Below, piece by piece: positions 1 to 11,576 of a DNA stretch of 64,000 bases. The notes under the pieces were generated by a model. The model ran no database searches, had not been told where the DNA came from, and was given only the letters and a program-made list of their open reading frames with translations. The stretch spans positions 32,203,638-32,267,637 of the forward strand of contig CM064732.1 in the NCBI GenBank assembly GCA_032717465.1. Direction: 5' to 3'. The translations under genes were made by a program, and so were the position numbers. How positions within the stretch are numbered: the first letter of the stretch is position 1; every line of letters begins with the position of its first letter. The stretch is from Coenobita brevimanus. Taxonomy: Eukaryota > Arthropoda > Malacostraca > Decapoda > Coenobitidae.

Positions 1-635
1 TCAGCTTAGAAGAACTCTTAATTGGAGAAAGTACGCGCTTCAACTGTCTAGTGGGATAAGTATAAGCTAAATAAAATCATCTGGGCTCAGCAAGAATAAA
101 ACTCTGACATTATCACTCAGAAAGGGTTAACCGCTTCACTACGATGCCTTTCTTTAAAATCATTTAGGTTACCACCACACGAACTTCATTCAACTTGGGA
201 AGATTCTGGAGCGGCGAAGGGATAAATGAAAGTAATATCAAAACCTTTCAGTTTGGGAAGTCTCTCATGAACTGAATATAATCTTTTGTAAACTGAAATA
301 TCTGTATCTATATCTCTATCCAGGTAAGCTATATCCAGGTGATTATGTTCAGTTCTATGGAGACTAGAAAATGGAGAATCATGGGATGTCCTTCATTAAC
401 CCTGTTGCCACAAATAGTTTTTCCAAAGTTGAATAAAAACAGTAAGGGATAAGAAGAAAAAAGTACGGAATATAAGGCCATCTGGATGAAAGGGTTAATG
501 AAGACAATTTTGGCTTTGTCACCTCTGTCTTTACTGATATGTGAACAAACTTTCAAGGAGTTGAGTTTTAACGTGGGCTATAGCTCGACGTGCCTGTATA
601 AGTAAAGAGATAAAGATAAATAGGTATATAGATAG
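1..635. other. No gene or element recognised
   Basis: AT-rich sequence with only short random open frames. Two TTAA sites about 100 bp apart (396-399 and 495-498) are each flanked by CCCT/AGGG, but the similarity is too short to call an element. Confidence 0.5.
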
Positions 636-1195
636 ATAGAGAGAGGGGGGGGGGAAGAATTTGACCTTTTTTCATTTTCTCCATGAATCAATCCATCACT
701 GTCAAAGCAGTTCGGGAGGGAGGAAGGGAGGGAAAAAAATATGAATGAAGAAGGATGGAAGAGATGGAAGAGACGAGAATCTGGTGTAATGAGGAAGAAG
801 AAGACGAAGAAAAAGAAGAGAAGAAGGCAAAGGAGAGGTAAAGAGTGAAGGAGGGAAGAATGTATTATATAGGGAGAGACGAAGGACAGAAGAAAGAGGG
901 AGAGAGGAAATGAGGCAGGCATGAAGAAAGAAGACAAGCGATGGAGAAAGGGATGGAGGAAGCGAGGAAAGGGGGTGGGGAGAAAAAGGAAAGAGGGAAG
1001 GAAGAGGAAGGAGGGAGGGAGGTAAGAGGGAAAGGAAAGATTGAGATAGAGGGTAGAGGGAAGAAAGTGTGAAAAAGCAGGAAAAAGAGATGACGGTAGG
1101 GAGACAGAAAGGGATGGTAAGAGTGAGAGCAGGTATGAAGGCTGTATAAAAAGAGTGAAGATGGGAGGGAAGGAAGCAGGAGGGAAGAGATTAAT
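636..1195. repeat. Purine-rich (G/A) tract of about 560 bp
   Basis: The plus strand is almost entirely G and A: degenerate GGAA, GAAGA and GAGGGA words starting from a G-run near 648. The long minus-strand frame here (Ser/Pro/Leu/Phe-rich) is a composition artefact, not a gene. Such polypurine/polypyrimidine tracts can adopt triplex-like structure in principle; that is inference. Confidence 0.8.
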
Positions 1196-1329
1196 GAAAA
1201 TATGCAAAGGAGAAACTAAATATTATGTATTTCTCATTCGCCCTTCCCTGTACAGAAAATAAAATACCTATTACCCATTAAATATAATTATATTTGGCGC
1301 AACGAATATAATAAAGATACAAGTAAATA

Positions 1330-1570
1330 AATAGGCAGACAGACAGACACATAGATAGATAGATAGGCAGATAGATAGGTGGATGGATGGACAGATGGAT
1401 GAATGGATATTTGGACGGATACCTAAATATACAGAGTGACACACGGACATACAAACAAGCAGCAAAAGATGGACAGATGGATGGATGGATAGTTGGACGG
1501 ATACATAAACATACGGAGTGACACAGACATACAAACAAGCAGCAAAAGTAAAGACGGACAGGCAAACACA
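1330..1570. repeat. Degenerate GATA/GACA/GGAT repeats with an internal ~85 bp tandem duplication
   Basis: Tetranucleotide words GACA, GATA and GGAT run through the block. A longer unit containing GGACAGATGGAT, TTGGACGGATAC, GAGTGACAC and CAAGCAGCAAAA occurs twice in a row (about 1383-1466 and 1469-1549) with a few substitutions, so a unit of about 85 bp was duplicated on top of the microsatellite. Confidence 0.75.
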
Positions 1571-2606
1571 AAGACTAATAGACAGACAGTGAGATACCTA
1601 ATGGATATACTTAGACATAACCAAAGACAGGCAGTTTGAAATACAGGTTAATAGACAGATAAGCAGGCAGACTGACAAACAGACACAAAGACATACTAAC
1701 AAGGAAACAGTGCCTCATAGGTCGCTGTAAGTACAAACATAAAGGAGGAGAAAAACAAAATATATGCAAAGCACAACAGTTTAAAAAAAGGTGGAAAAAA
1801 TAAAGAAATACACTACTCTTATTTTGTGTGGCTTATGATCCCAAAGATAAATAAAACATTCAAAAATGATTAGTGGTTGCTTAAACGTACTCGAAATGGT
1901 TTTTACATTATAAGGTAAATTTATTCTAGAAAAAAACTTTTAGAAAGATGGTTGTTATGATGTAAGGATGGAAAAATTGCAGAAATAAGGGATGAACAAT
2001 GCACAAAAACAATTTTGTTTTGGCCTGGGAGGAGACTCAGTATTTGATACCTATTACCGGTACTACCTGTACATTCCACACTGTACAGACAAATCGAATG
2101 TAGCTGATTAATAAGCAGACAACAATGAATCTCCTCCCATTCCAAAGACTATCTTGTTTCTGTGCGTTATCCATATCTTATTTCTGCACTATTTCCAAAC
2201 AAACATCCTAACAATCTATAATATAATTATCCAATTTATGTATGTTTGTTTGTTTGTTACCATAACAGCAAAAACGGCGCACCGCAGCGCAATTTTTGTT
2301 AGAACAAGGTACCATTAAAATGCTTTAACTTGAAAAAAAAAAAAAAAAAAAAAATCAGTCCAATTGGGCCACCGGCTCCCGAGTTATGACTCATTTCTGG
2401 CATTTTGCTTCAAATTTAGTATTTGCCTTTAGTGGAGGGAATGGATTTGTCCTTGGTCTGGCATTGAAATAACCAGCATAACAGAAGAGAGAAGAGTTAC
2501 GTGTTTGTTGTATTATCACTCCTTCGCCCCTTCTTCTTCCCACCTTATACTCCTACAATTCTATACCAAAATGCTATTGTATTATTTGGTATAAGAGCAA
2601 ACATTA

Positions 2607-2607
<1 letters not shown>
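1571..2607. other. No gene recognised; contains an A-tract at about 2333-2354
   Basis: AT-rich sequence. The only structure is a run of about 22 A residues at 2333-2354, which could be the tail of an old retroposed sequence, but I recognise no element upstream of it. Confidence 0.5.

Positions 2608-2672
<65 letters not shown>
2608..2672. repeat. (TC)n microsatellite
   Basis: Uninterrupted CT dinucleotides for about 65 bp, ending before CAACGAGTG. The open frame across it with a Ser-Leu stretch is repeat-driven. Confidence 0.95.
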
Positions 2673-2675
<3 letters not shown>

Positions 2676-3280
2676 GAGTGTCCCAGCAGGATAAAAATAG
2701 GGGAAAATTCCTTGCTCCGTCTCGCTCACAGCATGAGTAAATCAAATTTCTGTTACCTTTCGACTGAAAATAGCAATTGACTTGCCATCGAACGGAGGTT
2801 GCCAAAGGAGGCCTTTAAGCAAGTCAGGTTGAAAGAAAATTTTCGTTGTCTAGTTTATTATCTTTTCTTCTGGAAGTTACCAACCAATTAAACATTAAAT
2901 ATTCTACAAAACAACTTTTAACTGTATGATAATCACTACTCCGATTATTGATGCAGCCTATGGAAAACGCTTACGTGGAATGAGGCGACACGAATCCATA
3001 AAGTTTTACATAATGTGAGAAGAGGTCTGAGTGCTAGAGTTTATTAGGCTATAACTTACGTACTGTTGCTCGACAGCTGCTCTAAGGATGAAATCAGTAT
3101 CCCTGGTTGTTAAGAAGCCCATTAACGCGAAACTAATAGTGTAGGCTACACCTTTTTGTTCAGAAGCGATGATTGATCAAGGAAGGAAGAAAAAGGACAG
3201 AGCAAAATCAAAGTTTTTGCAACATGATTTCGCTACCCCTATGAATGTTAACGGGTTTTGCAAGTAACTACAGTATTTGC
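2673..3280. other. No gene or element recognised
   Basis: Ordinary AT-rich sequence without long frames or repeats that I can relate to other parts of the window. Confidence 0.5.
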
Positions 3281-4418
3281 TTAACCCTTTGCATGCCGGA
3301 GCCTTTGTCGGCTTTTTGGTCCCCAATGCCGAGGGTTTTGAAGGCTTTGTTGTGTATAACCCCCAGTGCCGCTCATTTTCGAATACACCTGAAAAGTGGT
3401 TGAAATAAGCCCACATAGTAAAAATGCTCACTTTGGGAGTCTTCCGCCCGAAAGCAGGTGTTTGGGTCCAGCACGCTCAGATTTGCGTCAGATGGCTACT
3501 TTCAGATACCGTCAGCACCTGATGTGGGTAGATAGTCCAGTTTGGTGTGGTGTGGGTGGACGCATGGAATACTTGTAGTAGGGAAACGCAACCTGGTTTA
3601 CGTAATGCGGCCACAGTCGAAACTATATTGATGGGAATTTGGGGTTTCGTGCTAATTTTAATTATTTTCACATTCATTATCTTTATAATATATTGGTATA
3701 ATTCACTACAAACGCATGCAAAGGCACTGTACACACTCTTTGCTGCAAACAGTCACATTAGTTACGGTAAAACACACATTTCTTACGACATTTTCCTTAC
3801 ATTACTTGATTTCATTATTTACTTATCTTTATTCACATTTATGTATATTACTTCATTATATACAGTATTTACGCATCACTATCAGTTAGTTCATCACTTG
3901 GAAGTTCTCCAACTTCGACTAGACGTCGGGAGTAGGCACAATATCCTTGGCAGCGTGGCGTGACCCAGATTTGCATCAGATGGCTATTTTCAGACACCGT
4001 CAGCTCCTGATGTGGGTAGATAGTCCATTTTTGTGTACAGTGGGTGGATGCATGGAGTACTTGAAGTATGGAAACGTAACCAGGTTAAAGTAATGAGGCC
4101 ACAGGCAAAACTATGATAATGGGAAACTGGGGTTCCGTAATAATTTTATGTACTTTCACATTCCCTTTTCTTTTTTTTTAATATTATATTGGTATAAGGC
4201 ATGGGAGGGGAGGAGGGGTGTCTGTCATCCCATTTACTGTCACACACTAAGGGCAGACTCGAAAATTTTGCGCAAATGTGAGCAAAACTGTCTGCATACG
4301 TACTGACTCGGCATTTGGGGCCAGTGAGTTAGCTCATATATATACGGACTCGGCCTTTTGGGCTACTATAGTTTTTGTTTTGTCCGTATAGATACGGACA
4401 CGGCATAGAACGGATTAA
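3281..4418. mobile_element. Candidate TTAA-flanked (piggyBac-type) non-autonomous element
   Basis: TTAA at 3281-3284 is followed by CCCTTTGCATGCCGG. At the other end, TTAA at 4415-4418 read on the minus strand is followed by TCCGTTCTATGCCG. The two ends match only loosely, but the left end and the subterminal motif CCCAGTGCCG followed by CATTTT.CGA (about 3362-3386) also occur in the much better supported TTAA element at 23306-24036. No coding capacity is visible. The interior holds a 220 bp direct duplication. Mutated ends or two separate elements are alternatives. Confidence 0.45.
3476..4198 (+). repeat. Direct duplication of a ~220-235 bp unit
   Basis: The segment at 3476-3697 recurs in the same orientation at about 3963-4198. 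Shared landmarks include CAGATGGCTA, CACCGTCAG/TACCGTCAG, TGATGTGGGTAGATAGTCCA and ATATTGGTATA. Identity is clear but imperfect, so the duplication is old. The 265 bp between the copies is not part of the repeat. Confidence 0.8.
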
Positions 4419-4555
4419 AAAGCAAAGGTCATTTAGTTATATGCATAAAACTTGGTTTCACAAACATTTTGGTGCACGCACCCTTATACATTATGTATGG
4501 GGTGCCATTTTAAACTTGTCCCATCCTTAACCAATAACTGCTGCTGCGATCAGTG

Positions 4556-4559
<4 letters not shown>

Positions 4560-4613
<54 letters not shown>

Positions 4614-4643
4614 CTATATCTATATCTAATCTATCTATATACT

Positions 4644-4674
<31 letters not shown>
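4560..4674. repeat. Compound (CA)n, (TATC)n and (GA)n microsatellite
   Basis: About 50 bp of CA dinucleotides, then TATC-like words, then about 30 bp of GA dinucleotides. Confidence 0.95.
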
Positions 4675-4681
<7 letters not shown>

Positions 4682-4689
4682 CTTATTCT

Positions 4690-5063
4690 TTGTTTGTTTA
4701 TTTTATTGTTTGTTTGTCCTTCAATCACGCCCAAACCATAGGCCAGAGACCCCCTAGACCCATATATATTCTGAATCAAGGTGACCCAAGGATGGTTTTC
4801 GTTGGGTCAAAAATCAGATATGGTCCGGGCAACGCCTGGTGCCCCTGTAGTCCAGCTTTTGGTATGGAGACTCACATGCCCTCCAGCTTGGACATAAGCT
4901 ATGTGAGGTTGACCTCTGAGGTCATTTGAGGTCATTGGCCGGAGGTCACTTGAGGTCACCGGCAATAGTAAACAAGTGAACACAAATCCTGTGTGTTAGT
5001 CTGCGAAAACTGAAATAGAAAGATCCGGGACATCTTATAATCCCTCTTCAAAAGCATAAGAGG
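4690..5063 (+). repeat. Interspersed repeat with AGGTCA half-sites, copy 1
   Basis: Matches the segment at 10635-11179 in the same orientation. Shared parts are GTTTGTTTG at the left edge, CCAGAGACCCCC, ATATATTCTGAATCAAGG, TGGAGACTCA, a block of AGGTCA words, and CTTATAATCCC near the right edge. No coding sequence is visible and I cannot assign it to a named transposon class. Copy 2 is longer because it carries an extra internal unit. Confidence 0.8.
4910..4958 (+). promoter_or_regulatory. Cluster of AGGTCA half-sites (two DR4 plus one everted pair)
   Basis: AGGTCA occurs at 4919, 4929, 4943 and 4953. The first two and the last two are each separated by 4 bases (TTTG and CTTG), a DR4 arrangement. 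TGACCT at 4910-4915 with AGGTCA at 4919 forms an everted pair with a 3-base gap. AGGTCA direct repeats are the classical half-sites of nuclear receptors, including RXR partners such as the arthropod EcR/USP. Function here is inference. Confidence 0.45.
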
Positions 5064-5180
5064 TACTAGTACATGGTTTTTCTGGAGTAGAAAGAATAAC
5101 TGAAATAGGATTAGAATGTTCTTATTGGCCCAGCAACGCCTGGTATCGCTGCTACTATATATAATTTGCAGTTAAAACCC

Positions 5181-5396
5181 GAAATTAGTCAGGACTGGTT
5201 TATACTAGTAAGAACCAGAAGTCACATTTGTTGTACTTAACAACTAGTACTACCTAGGCAGAACTAGTTGCATCAAAGGAGACTGGGTAAAACATGAAAT
5301 GAAGGACTGGAGTGATTTTATATCTAGTTTTATCTAAACACTTCAGTCAAAACTAGTTTCAACAACTGCTCTGTCTGAGAGAACTAGGTGTTCTGG
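5181..5396 (+). repeat. Left terminal inverted repeat of the integrase-type transposon
   Basis: Aligns with the reverse complement of 7675-7880 over its whole length with small indels. The octamer-like word AACTAGTT is repeated several times in each arm, a possible subterminal transposase-binding motif (inference). Confidence 0.8.
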
Positions 5397-5717
5397 TATC
5401 TACCTGCCAGACACCTCAGTGAAAACTAGGTGCTATAAATTATGTTTATCTTATCCACATGATAAGATTATCGGTATCTTGATTGTATATTTAATCCACT
5501 TCGGTAAAGTGTGAAAAATAGCGTCATGCCTATTAAGGTACTTGACGACCAGCGTAGCTGTCATTAACAGTAGTAACAGTCGGGTCATGTTTGGTTCATA
5601 TGGTTTGGTCATTTGGTTGGCCGACTCAGTCACTCAGTCACTGTGATTGTTGTGTGGGGTGCCTTGTTCGCCGTCAGTTAGTTGATCGTGAGCTGTCAGG
5701 AGAAGATACTCAACAAA

Positions 5718-7398
5718 ATGGCAACCTCCAGCTCACCTGACCACCCTGCTGAACCGGGAACAGAAACTGGATGGAAGAAGTTTTTACAAACCTTACTGAT
5801 GTGGGACAAAAGCAAAGCATCACACTACAACATACTTACTCAAGACATGTATGCTTCACTTCTCCAGGAGGTGAAAGACGCTAATACTGCTGAGAAGAAA
5901 ACTACTCTACAGTACAGAAGATGAAAGCGGTTTGATGTTATTGAAACTGGTTATGTTCAGAAAAAGATTGCTAAGTAACAAAGCTGAAGTTCGTTACTAC
6001 TTGCCTGCTCCTGAGATATCTGAGGTAATTAAAACATCTCATTTAGCTATCGGTCATAGTGGTCGACACAGACTGAAATTAGAACTTGCTAAAAAATATG
6101 CATATGTTACAGCTGATATGATTATGCTCTTCTTGTTCATGTGTGAAGCGTGCCAAAGCAAGAAAACAAAAAAGAAAAAAGGAATGGTTTCCAAACCTAT
6201 CTTACATTCCGCTTAATAGTCGGTGTCAAGTGGACCTAACACATGCAGACACTACCGGATGGAAAATATAAGTTCATAATGGTATACCAAGATCATTTAA
6301 CAAAATTTGTAATACTTCGTGTATTGCAGTGTAAACGCGCCGAAGAAGTTGCATATCACCTTGTTGACATTTTTTTAATGTTTGGAGCACCATGTGTTTT
6401 GCACAGTGATAACGGGAGAGAATTTGTGAACACTGTCATAACGTCCTTAGCTTCTTTGTGGCCACAGTTGAAAATTGTGCATGGAAAACGAAAACATAGT
6501 CAGAGTCAAGGGTCTGTGGAAAGGGCAAATCAAGATATTGAAAATATGTTGAGGGGATAGATGAAAGACAGTAATACAATGAAGTGGTCTGAAGGTCTAC
6601 GTTTTGTTCAATTCATGAAGAACGGAGCCAAACATTCTGGTATAAATCAAAGCCCATACAATGCAATGTTTGGTGTTGAAGCAAGGGTTGGCCTGGCAAC
6701 AACATGTCTTCCATTAGAATTAAGTAAAAACTTACACAGTAAGGAGGATCTACAGAAGATCATTGCAAACGTGCATAAGGAAACCGTAAGTGGAACTATT
6801 GATGATTTGCAGAGTACAGGTGAATTTAACATAAACATATTACCTGACAGTGAATCTGAATTAATCTCGTGTTGTGTGTGTGAAAAAGAGACAAGTGGAG
6901 CTCATGCCTGTGCAAAATGTGGGTCTAATATTCATGTAATATGTAGGATAGAAATCGAGAATGGCGAGGAGGGCTTCGGTTCAGAAGTTATGTGTCCTAC
7001 CTGAAATACTGAAGCAAGAATATCTCATGTTCGGCAAGTAGCAGGCAGTAGCTTGGAGAAGCAGACAAAAAGAATGAAAACAGTATCTGATGCCTCTCAC
7101 CCTCCATCAAGTATTGGGCAAAATGTAACAGTACCAATTCCAGAAGTTGACAGGGGAAAAAGGATATCTTCGAAATGTTACTGCAGTTGTTATAAGTAGA
7201 AATGAGAATGGAATGTATAAATTAGGAACTAAAGACGGAATTCCCATGAAATTGTACAGTCAGTCATTGACCTTGCGGGATGTTCGAGAAGGCAAAGAAA
7301 TATCGTTAAGAAGTGCTGCTGCTTTGTCAATTGTGGGAACAGGTCAAGGTTTCTATAGATGTCATTATACAAAACATTGTGCAACCAACATATGCTAA
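5718..7398 (+). pseudogene. KRBA2/Ginger-like integrase-type transposase, decayed
   Basis: The frame from the ATG at 5718 gives a basic N-terminal region, then a segment with HSGRHRLKLEL and CEACQSKK resembling the H2C2-type zinc region before an integrase core. The core follows: VDL near 6232, HSDNGREF at about 6400, and QSQGSVERANQD near 6510, giving the D, D and E residues with roughly 36 residues between the last two. A cysteine-rich stretch (CCVCEKE, CAKCGSN, HVIC) lies near 6870-6940, and a basic tail continues to 7398. Breaks: a stop at about 5922, a frame change around 6215-6243, TAG at 6558-6560, and stop plus frame change near 7002-7147. Together they rule out an active protein. The domain order matches the host gene family KRBA2 and its transposon relatives (from memory). 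It is framed by inverted repeats. Confidence 0.8.
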
Positions 7399-7674
7399 TG
7401 CAAGAAATATAAATTATGTCAAAATGTCACAACAGTCTGTTATGCAAAAATAAATATTGCAGTTTATTTTTGCTCAATATTTTTAACTACATAATATTTT
7501 TAGTTAGCATGAGTCGTTGCAGTGGAACTTAAAGGTATTAGTATAGTGAAGGTGTAGATATCGGTTTTAATAAAGTATAGAATCCTGGCAGTGTATATTA
7601 TTTTTACGTATGTTATGAGAGATTTGCAAAATTTAAATATCTTTGTCTATTTTTACCTCTATTCACTGTGGTGG

Positions 7675-7875
7675 TGTGGAACATCTAGTTTCGTCATACA
7701 AAGCTGTTGCTGAAACTAGTTTTGATTAAAACGTTCAGCTAAAACTAGTTTTAACCTTTTTAATCTTGACATTTCAAGTTTTCCCTAACATCCTTAGGTG
7801 CAACTAGTTATGCCTAGGTAATAATAGTTGTACACTAGTACATTGGTTTTGACTAGTTTAAACTAGTTCTGAGTA

Positions 7876-7880
<5 letters not shown>
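7675..7880 (-). repeat. Right terminal inverted repeat of the integrase-type transposon
   Basis: Reverse-complement partner of 5181-5396. It ends at GAGTAATTTC directly against the (TA)n array. Confidence 0.8.
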
Positions 7881-7961
<81 letters not shown>

Positions 7962-7998
7962 TAGATAGATCTATATCTATCTATCTATCTATCTATAT
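7881..7998. repeat. (TA)n then (GATA/TATC)n microsatellite
   Basis: About 80 bp of TA dinucleotides followed by tetranucleotide repeats. Confidence 0.95.
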
Positions 7999-8020
7999 AC
8001 AGTATATATAGATATATATT

Positions 8021-8866
<846 letters not shown>

Positions 8867-8871
8867 TATCA

Positions 8872-9586
8872 TCTCATCATCATCATCCAAACCTCCTTTC
8901 CCACCCTTGGGTAGGGTGAGGAGTAGCAATGTCCAGACAGCCCAAATTTGCCCAGTCCAATGGGCCACGTTTCCATTCATTCATTCTTCAAGCCCCCGGA
9001 ATCCTGGCTCAATTAGATACGGAAAAACATTAACGATGCTCTGTAGCTTCACATAATTGTATCCGATTGAGTCAATCAAGACACTGCCATGTTAAAAAGG
9101 GGTGCCAAAATCCCTGATCATGCACTTCCCACAACATTCATCCAGCCAGCTCAATTTCTTGTCAGTTCCCTAGCCTCACCGACTTCCAAACCTCTCTTCC
9201 TCAAACATTCATCCACCATATCTCTTCACCTTCTCCTTGGCCTACCTCGCCTCCTCCCTCCTTTGAATTCGTTCAGATATACTTTTTTTCACCACTATTT
9301 TTATCTATTCTCTCCACATGACCATACCATCTCAGTACACTCTCTTCGATTCTGGTGTCAACCGACTTCCTTGCTCCGCATCTTTCACGAATCACATTAT
9401 TTCGTATCCTATCCACCCTCTGTATTCCACATACATTCCCCAAGCCTTCTCTACTATCTGTCTCACTGCAAATATTTGGTCCACACATCCTCTGCCACTC
9501 CTAAAGCCACCCTGTTCATCACTCACTAGGACTTCTGATATCTCTCTTACTTTCTCTATAATAATTCTTCCTTATACCGTCCCTAT
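8872..9586 (-). mobile_element. RTE-like LINE fragment, family I, internally deleted
   Basis: On the minus strand this matches the 3' part of the element at 37682-41038. The C-terminal coding block (VCGIQRVDRIR, ESVLRWYGHV) is followed by a 3' UTR ending in a GATGATG tail against the (TA)n array. Near 9450 the match jumps: sequence like 40530 is joined directly to sequence like 39718, so about 0.8 kb including the RT active site is missing. The upstream limit is near 9586. No function remains. Confidence 0.85.
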
Positions 9587-10518
9587 AGTAATCCCTTTAA
9601 GACCTGGACGCCCAAGACCTGGACACCCTGAGTCCCAGACATTTTGGGCTTGGGTCCATTAGTCCAAGTCTCTGATTATTCCCTAAGATATCCAGATATC
9701 TAGGACACCAAAAATGGCCCAAAAATGTCAAAATCCAAAAAGAAAAAAAAAACTGATGTGTTGATTCCTACTCTAAATTTGCCGTGCAGTGATGAACAGC
9801 TTTTTGGCATGTAGCTCTGGCAACATCCGCTAGAGCACCCCTGCATCCCTCCTCATTTCCCACCTAGCCTACCTACCGTCGTGACTGCACGCTCGTTGCC
9901 ATGGCTGTCCACGTGCGCGCTTTTGTGGTGGTGCCCTACCTGCTGTAGGCTCTGGCTCTGACAGTGAATAAACTGCAATACTCACCGCTAAACCACATAG
10001 GAATTTACATTGTTGTGCAGTGTTAAGAAATTAGAATTCAGAGTGCAAAAGGATTAACTGCAGAGTGCAATGCTGGTGTGTTGCAACTGGCGTGCCGCAA
10101 GTAAGAACAGAATGTACAGTGTCAAACAATTAAAATTCACAGTGCAAAAGATTAAGTGCAGTGCAACACTGGATTACTGTATGTGCTTCAAGTGCACCTT
10201 CATCACTGTGAGAGCCATAGAGGAGGCTGGTTAATCTTTGCAACGGCCACGGACGTGTCGTAAGTACCATGTACACTGATAAATATTTACCTTACTCACT
10301 TCTATTTTCTCATTCTCTGGTTCTTTCATTTTTTTATGGTTTCTCTCTCTTATTTGTGTGAATAGGGTCTTAAATAGGTGCTGTGCATGTCCAGTAGGGA
10401 GTTATTTAGGTGGTTTTCAAAATTAGGTTGGGTTGGGATCTGTAATTTCCTGTTCAGAGATATTTTTCCCAGGTCCTGTACAAGACCAAGTCCCGTACAT
10501 TGCTTGGCTCTAATACAT
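9587..10518. other. No gene recognised
   Basis: Contains short direct repeats of AGACCTGGAC near 9600-9630 and repeated AGTGCAAAAG/AGTGCAATGC words at 10040-10190. No coding frame or known element. Confidence 0.5.
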
Positions 10519-10572
<54 letters not shown>

Positions 10573-10573
10573 T

Positions 10574-10604
<31 letters not shown>
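10519..10604. repeat. (TA)n and (GATA)n microsatellite
   Basis: About 50 bp TA followed by about 34 bp GATA. Confidence 0.95.
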
Positions 10605-10605
<1 letters not shown>

Positions 10606-10634
10606 AACGTAGAACTGTATTTATAAGAGCTGCA

Positions 10635-11179
10635 TTGTTTGTTTGTTTGTTTGCCTTTCAGTCATGCCCAGACTAAGGACCAGAGACCCCCAGATCCATA
10701 TATATTCTGAATCAAGGTGACCCAAGTATGGTTGTAGGGGGGGTCAAAATTCAGATCTGGGTCACTTGAGGTCACCGGTAGAGTGTTCACCTTTTTGGCC
10801 TGGGCAAAGCCGGGTACCCCTGCAGCCCAAGCTTTGTTATGGAGACTCATATGACCTCCAATATGGACATAGACTTGGTGAGGTTGATCTCCGAGGTCAT
10901 TTGAGGTCACTGGTCGGAGGTCATTTAAGGTCACCGGTAATACACACTCAAATGACTGGACCCAGCAGGCCAATTTTTGGCATGGATACTCACATGACCT
11001 CCAGTTCGGACACAGACTATGTGAGGTTGACCTCCGAGGTCATTTGAGGTCACCAGTTGTAAGTCATTTGAGGTCACTGGTAATAGTACATAAGTGTGCA
11101 CAATACTGTGCTTTAGTCTGCGCAAGATGAAATAGAAGGTTCTTGGACCTCTTATAATCCCTTTTCAAAAGTGTAAGAG
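10635..11179 (+). repeat. Interspersed repeat with AGGTCA half-sites, copy 2
   Basis: Same family and orientation as 4690-5063. The unit running from the TGGAGACTCA-like word through the AGGTCA cluster is present twice in tandem here (about 10810-10945 and 10965-11085), which explains the greater length. No coding potential. Confidence 0.8.
10759..11076 (+). promoter_or_regulatory. Array of AGGTCA half-sites in DR4 spacing
   Basis: Perfect AGGTCA-N4-AGGTCA pairs begin at 10894, 10918 and 11037. Near-consensus pairs begin at about 10760 (first half-site GGGTCA) and 11061 (AAGTCA). The 4-base spacer is kept in all five. Recognition by nuclear receptors is known for such repeats in general; activity here is inference. 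Confidence 0.45.
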
Positions 11180-11545
11180 TATCTGTGTCAGTTTCTATGA
11201 AGAATTTTTAACGTAAAAAAAAAAAAAAGCTTTGCTTAAAGCCTGCAAGATTTGTTTCATCTAACTGCAAATGGACAAGAAAGCAAGGTGAAAGATAATC
11301 ATTTCGGAATCCATGGACATATGCTTTTAAAAGACTGAAGATTATAGACGTAAAAAAAAATAAAAAGGACTACAGAAACCAGTTCCAGAGTTGACAAGCT
11401 GTATTTATAAAAGACAGAGCAATGACAGAATGTCACTCTGGAAACTTAGATGGAAAAAAGGATGTGAGTGTGTGTCTTGACAGATGCTGCATGACTGATA
11501 TAATGGGGCAGGATCTGAAAACAGAGTTCATGCTGCAAATACCAG

Positions 11546-11576
<31 letters not shown>

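Larger units (their letters stand above)
5181..7880 (+). mobile_element. DNA transposon with ~210 bp terminal inverted repeats and a KRBA2/Ginger-like integrase
   Basis: The sequence at 5181-5396 matches, with gaps, the reverse complement of 7675-7880. Both ends contain GAAATTA, ACTAGT words, CTACCTAGGCA/TTACCTAGGCA, AACTAGTTGCA and CAAAACTAGTTTCA. Between them lies one plus-strand coding region for a retroviral-type integrase (5718-7398, decayed) and no reverse transcriptase. This is the layout of a cut-and-paste element using an integrase-like transposase, as in the Ginger group related to vertebrate KRBA2. The right end abuts a (TA)n array, so the target duplication cannot be read. Confidence 0.8.

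Noticed and set aside
396..498. Two TTAA sites 100 bp apart with CCCT and AGGG next to them
   Set aside because: Only four to five matching bases at the ends; too short to call a MITE.
578..1207. 209-codon minus-strand frame rich in Ser, Pro, Leu and Phe
   Set aside because: Direct consequence of the purine tract on the plus strand; no domain and no start context.
1271..1571. CRISPR-like array
   Set aside because: The repeats are degenerate tetranucleotides with one long tandem duplication in a eukaryotic context; no unique spacers.
3547..3963. 138-codon plus-strand frame with a hydrophobic segment
   Set aside because: Lies in a duplicated non-coding repeat; the second repeat copy does not keep the frame open.
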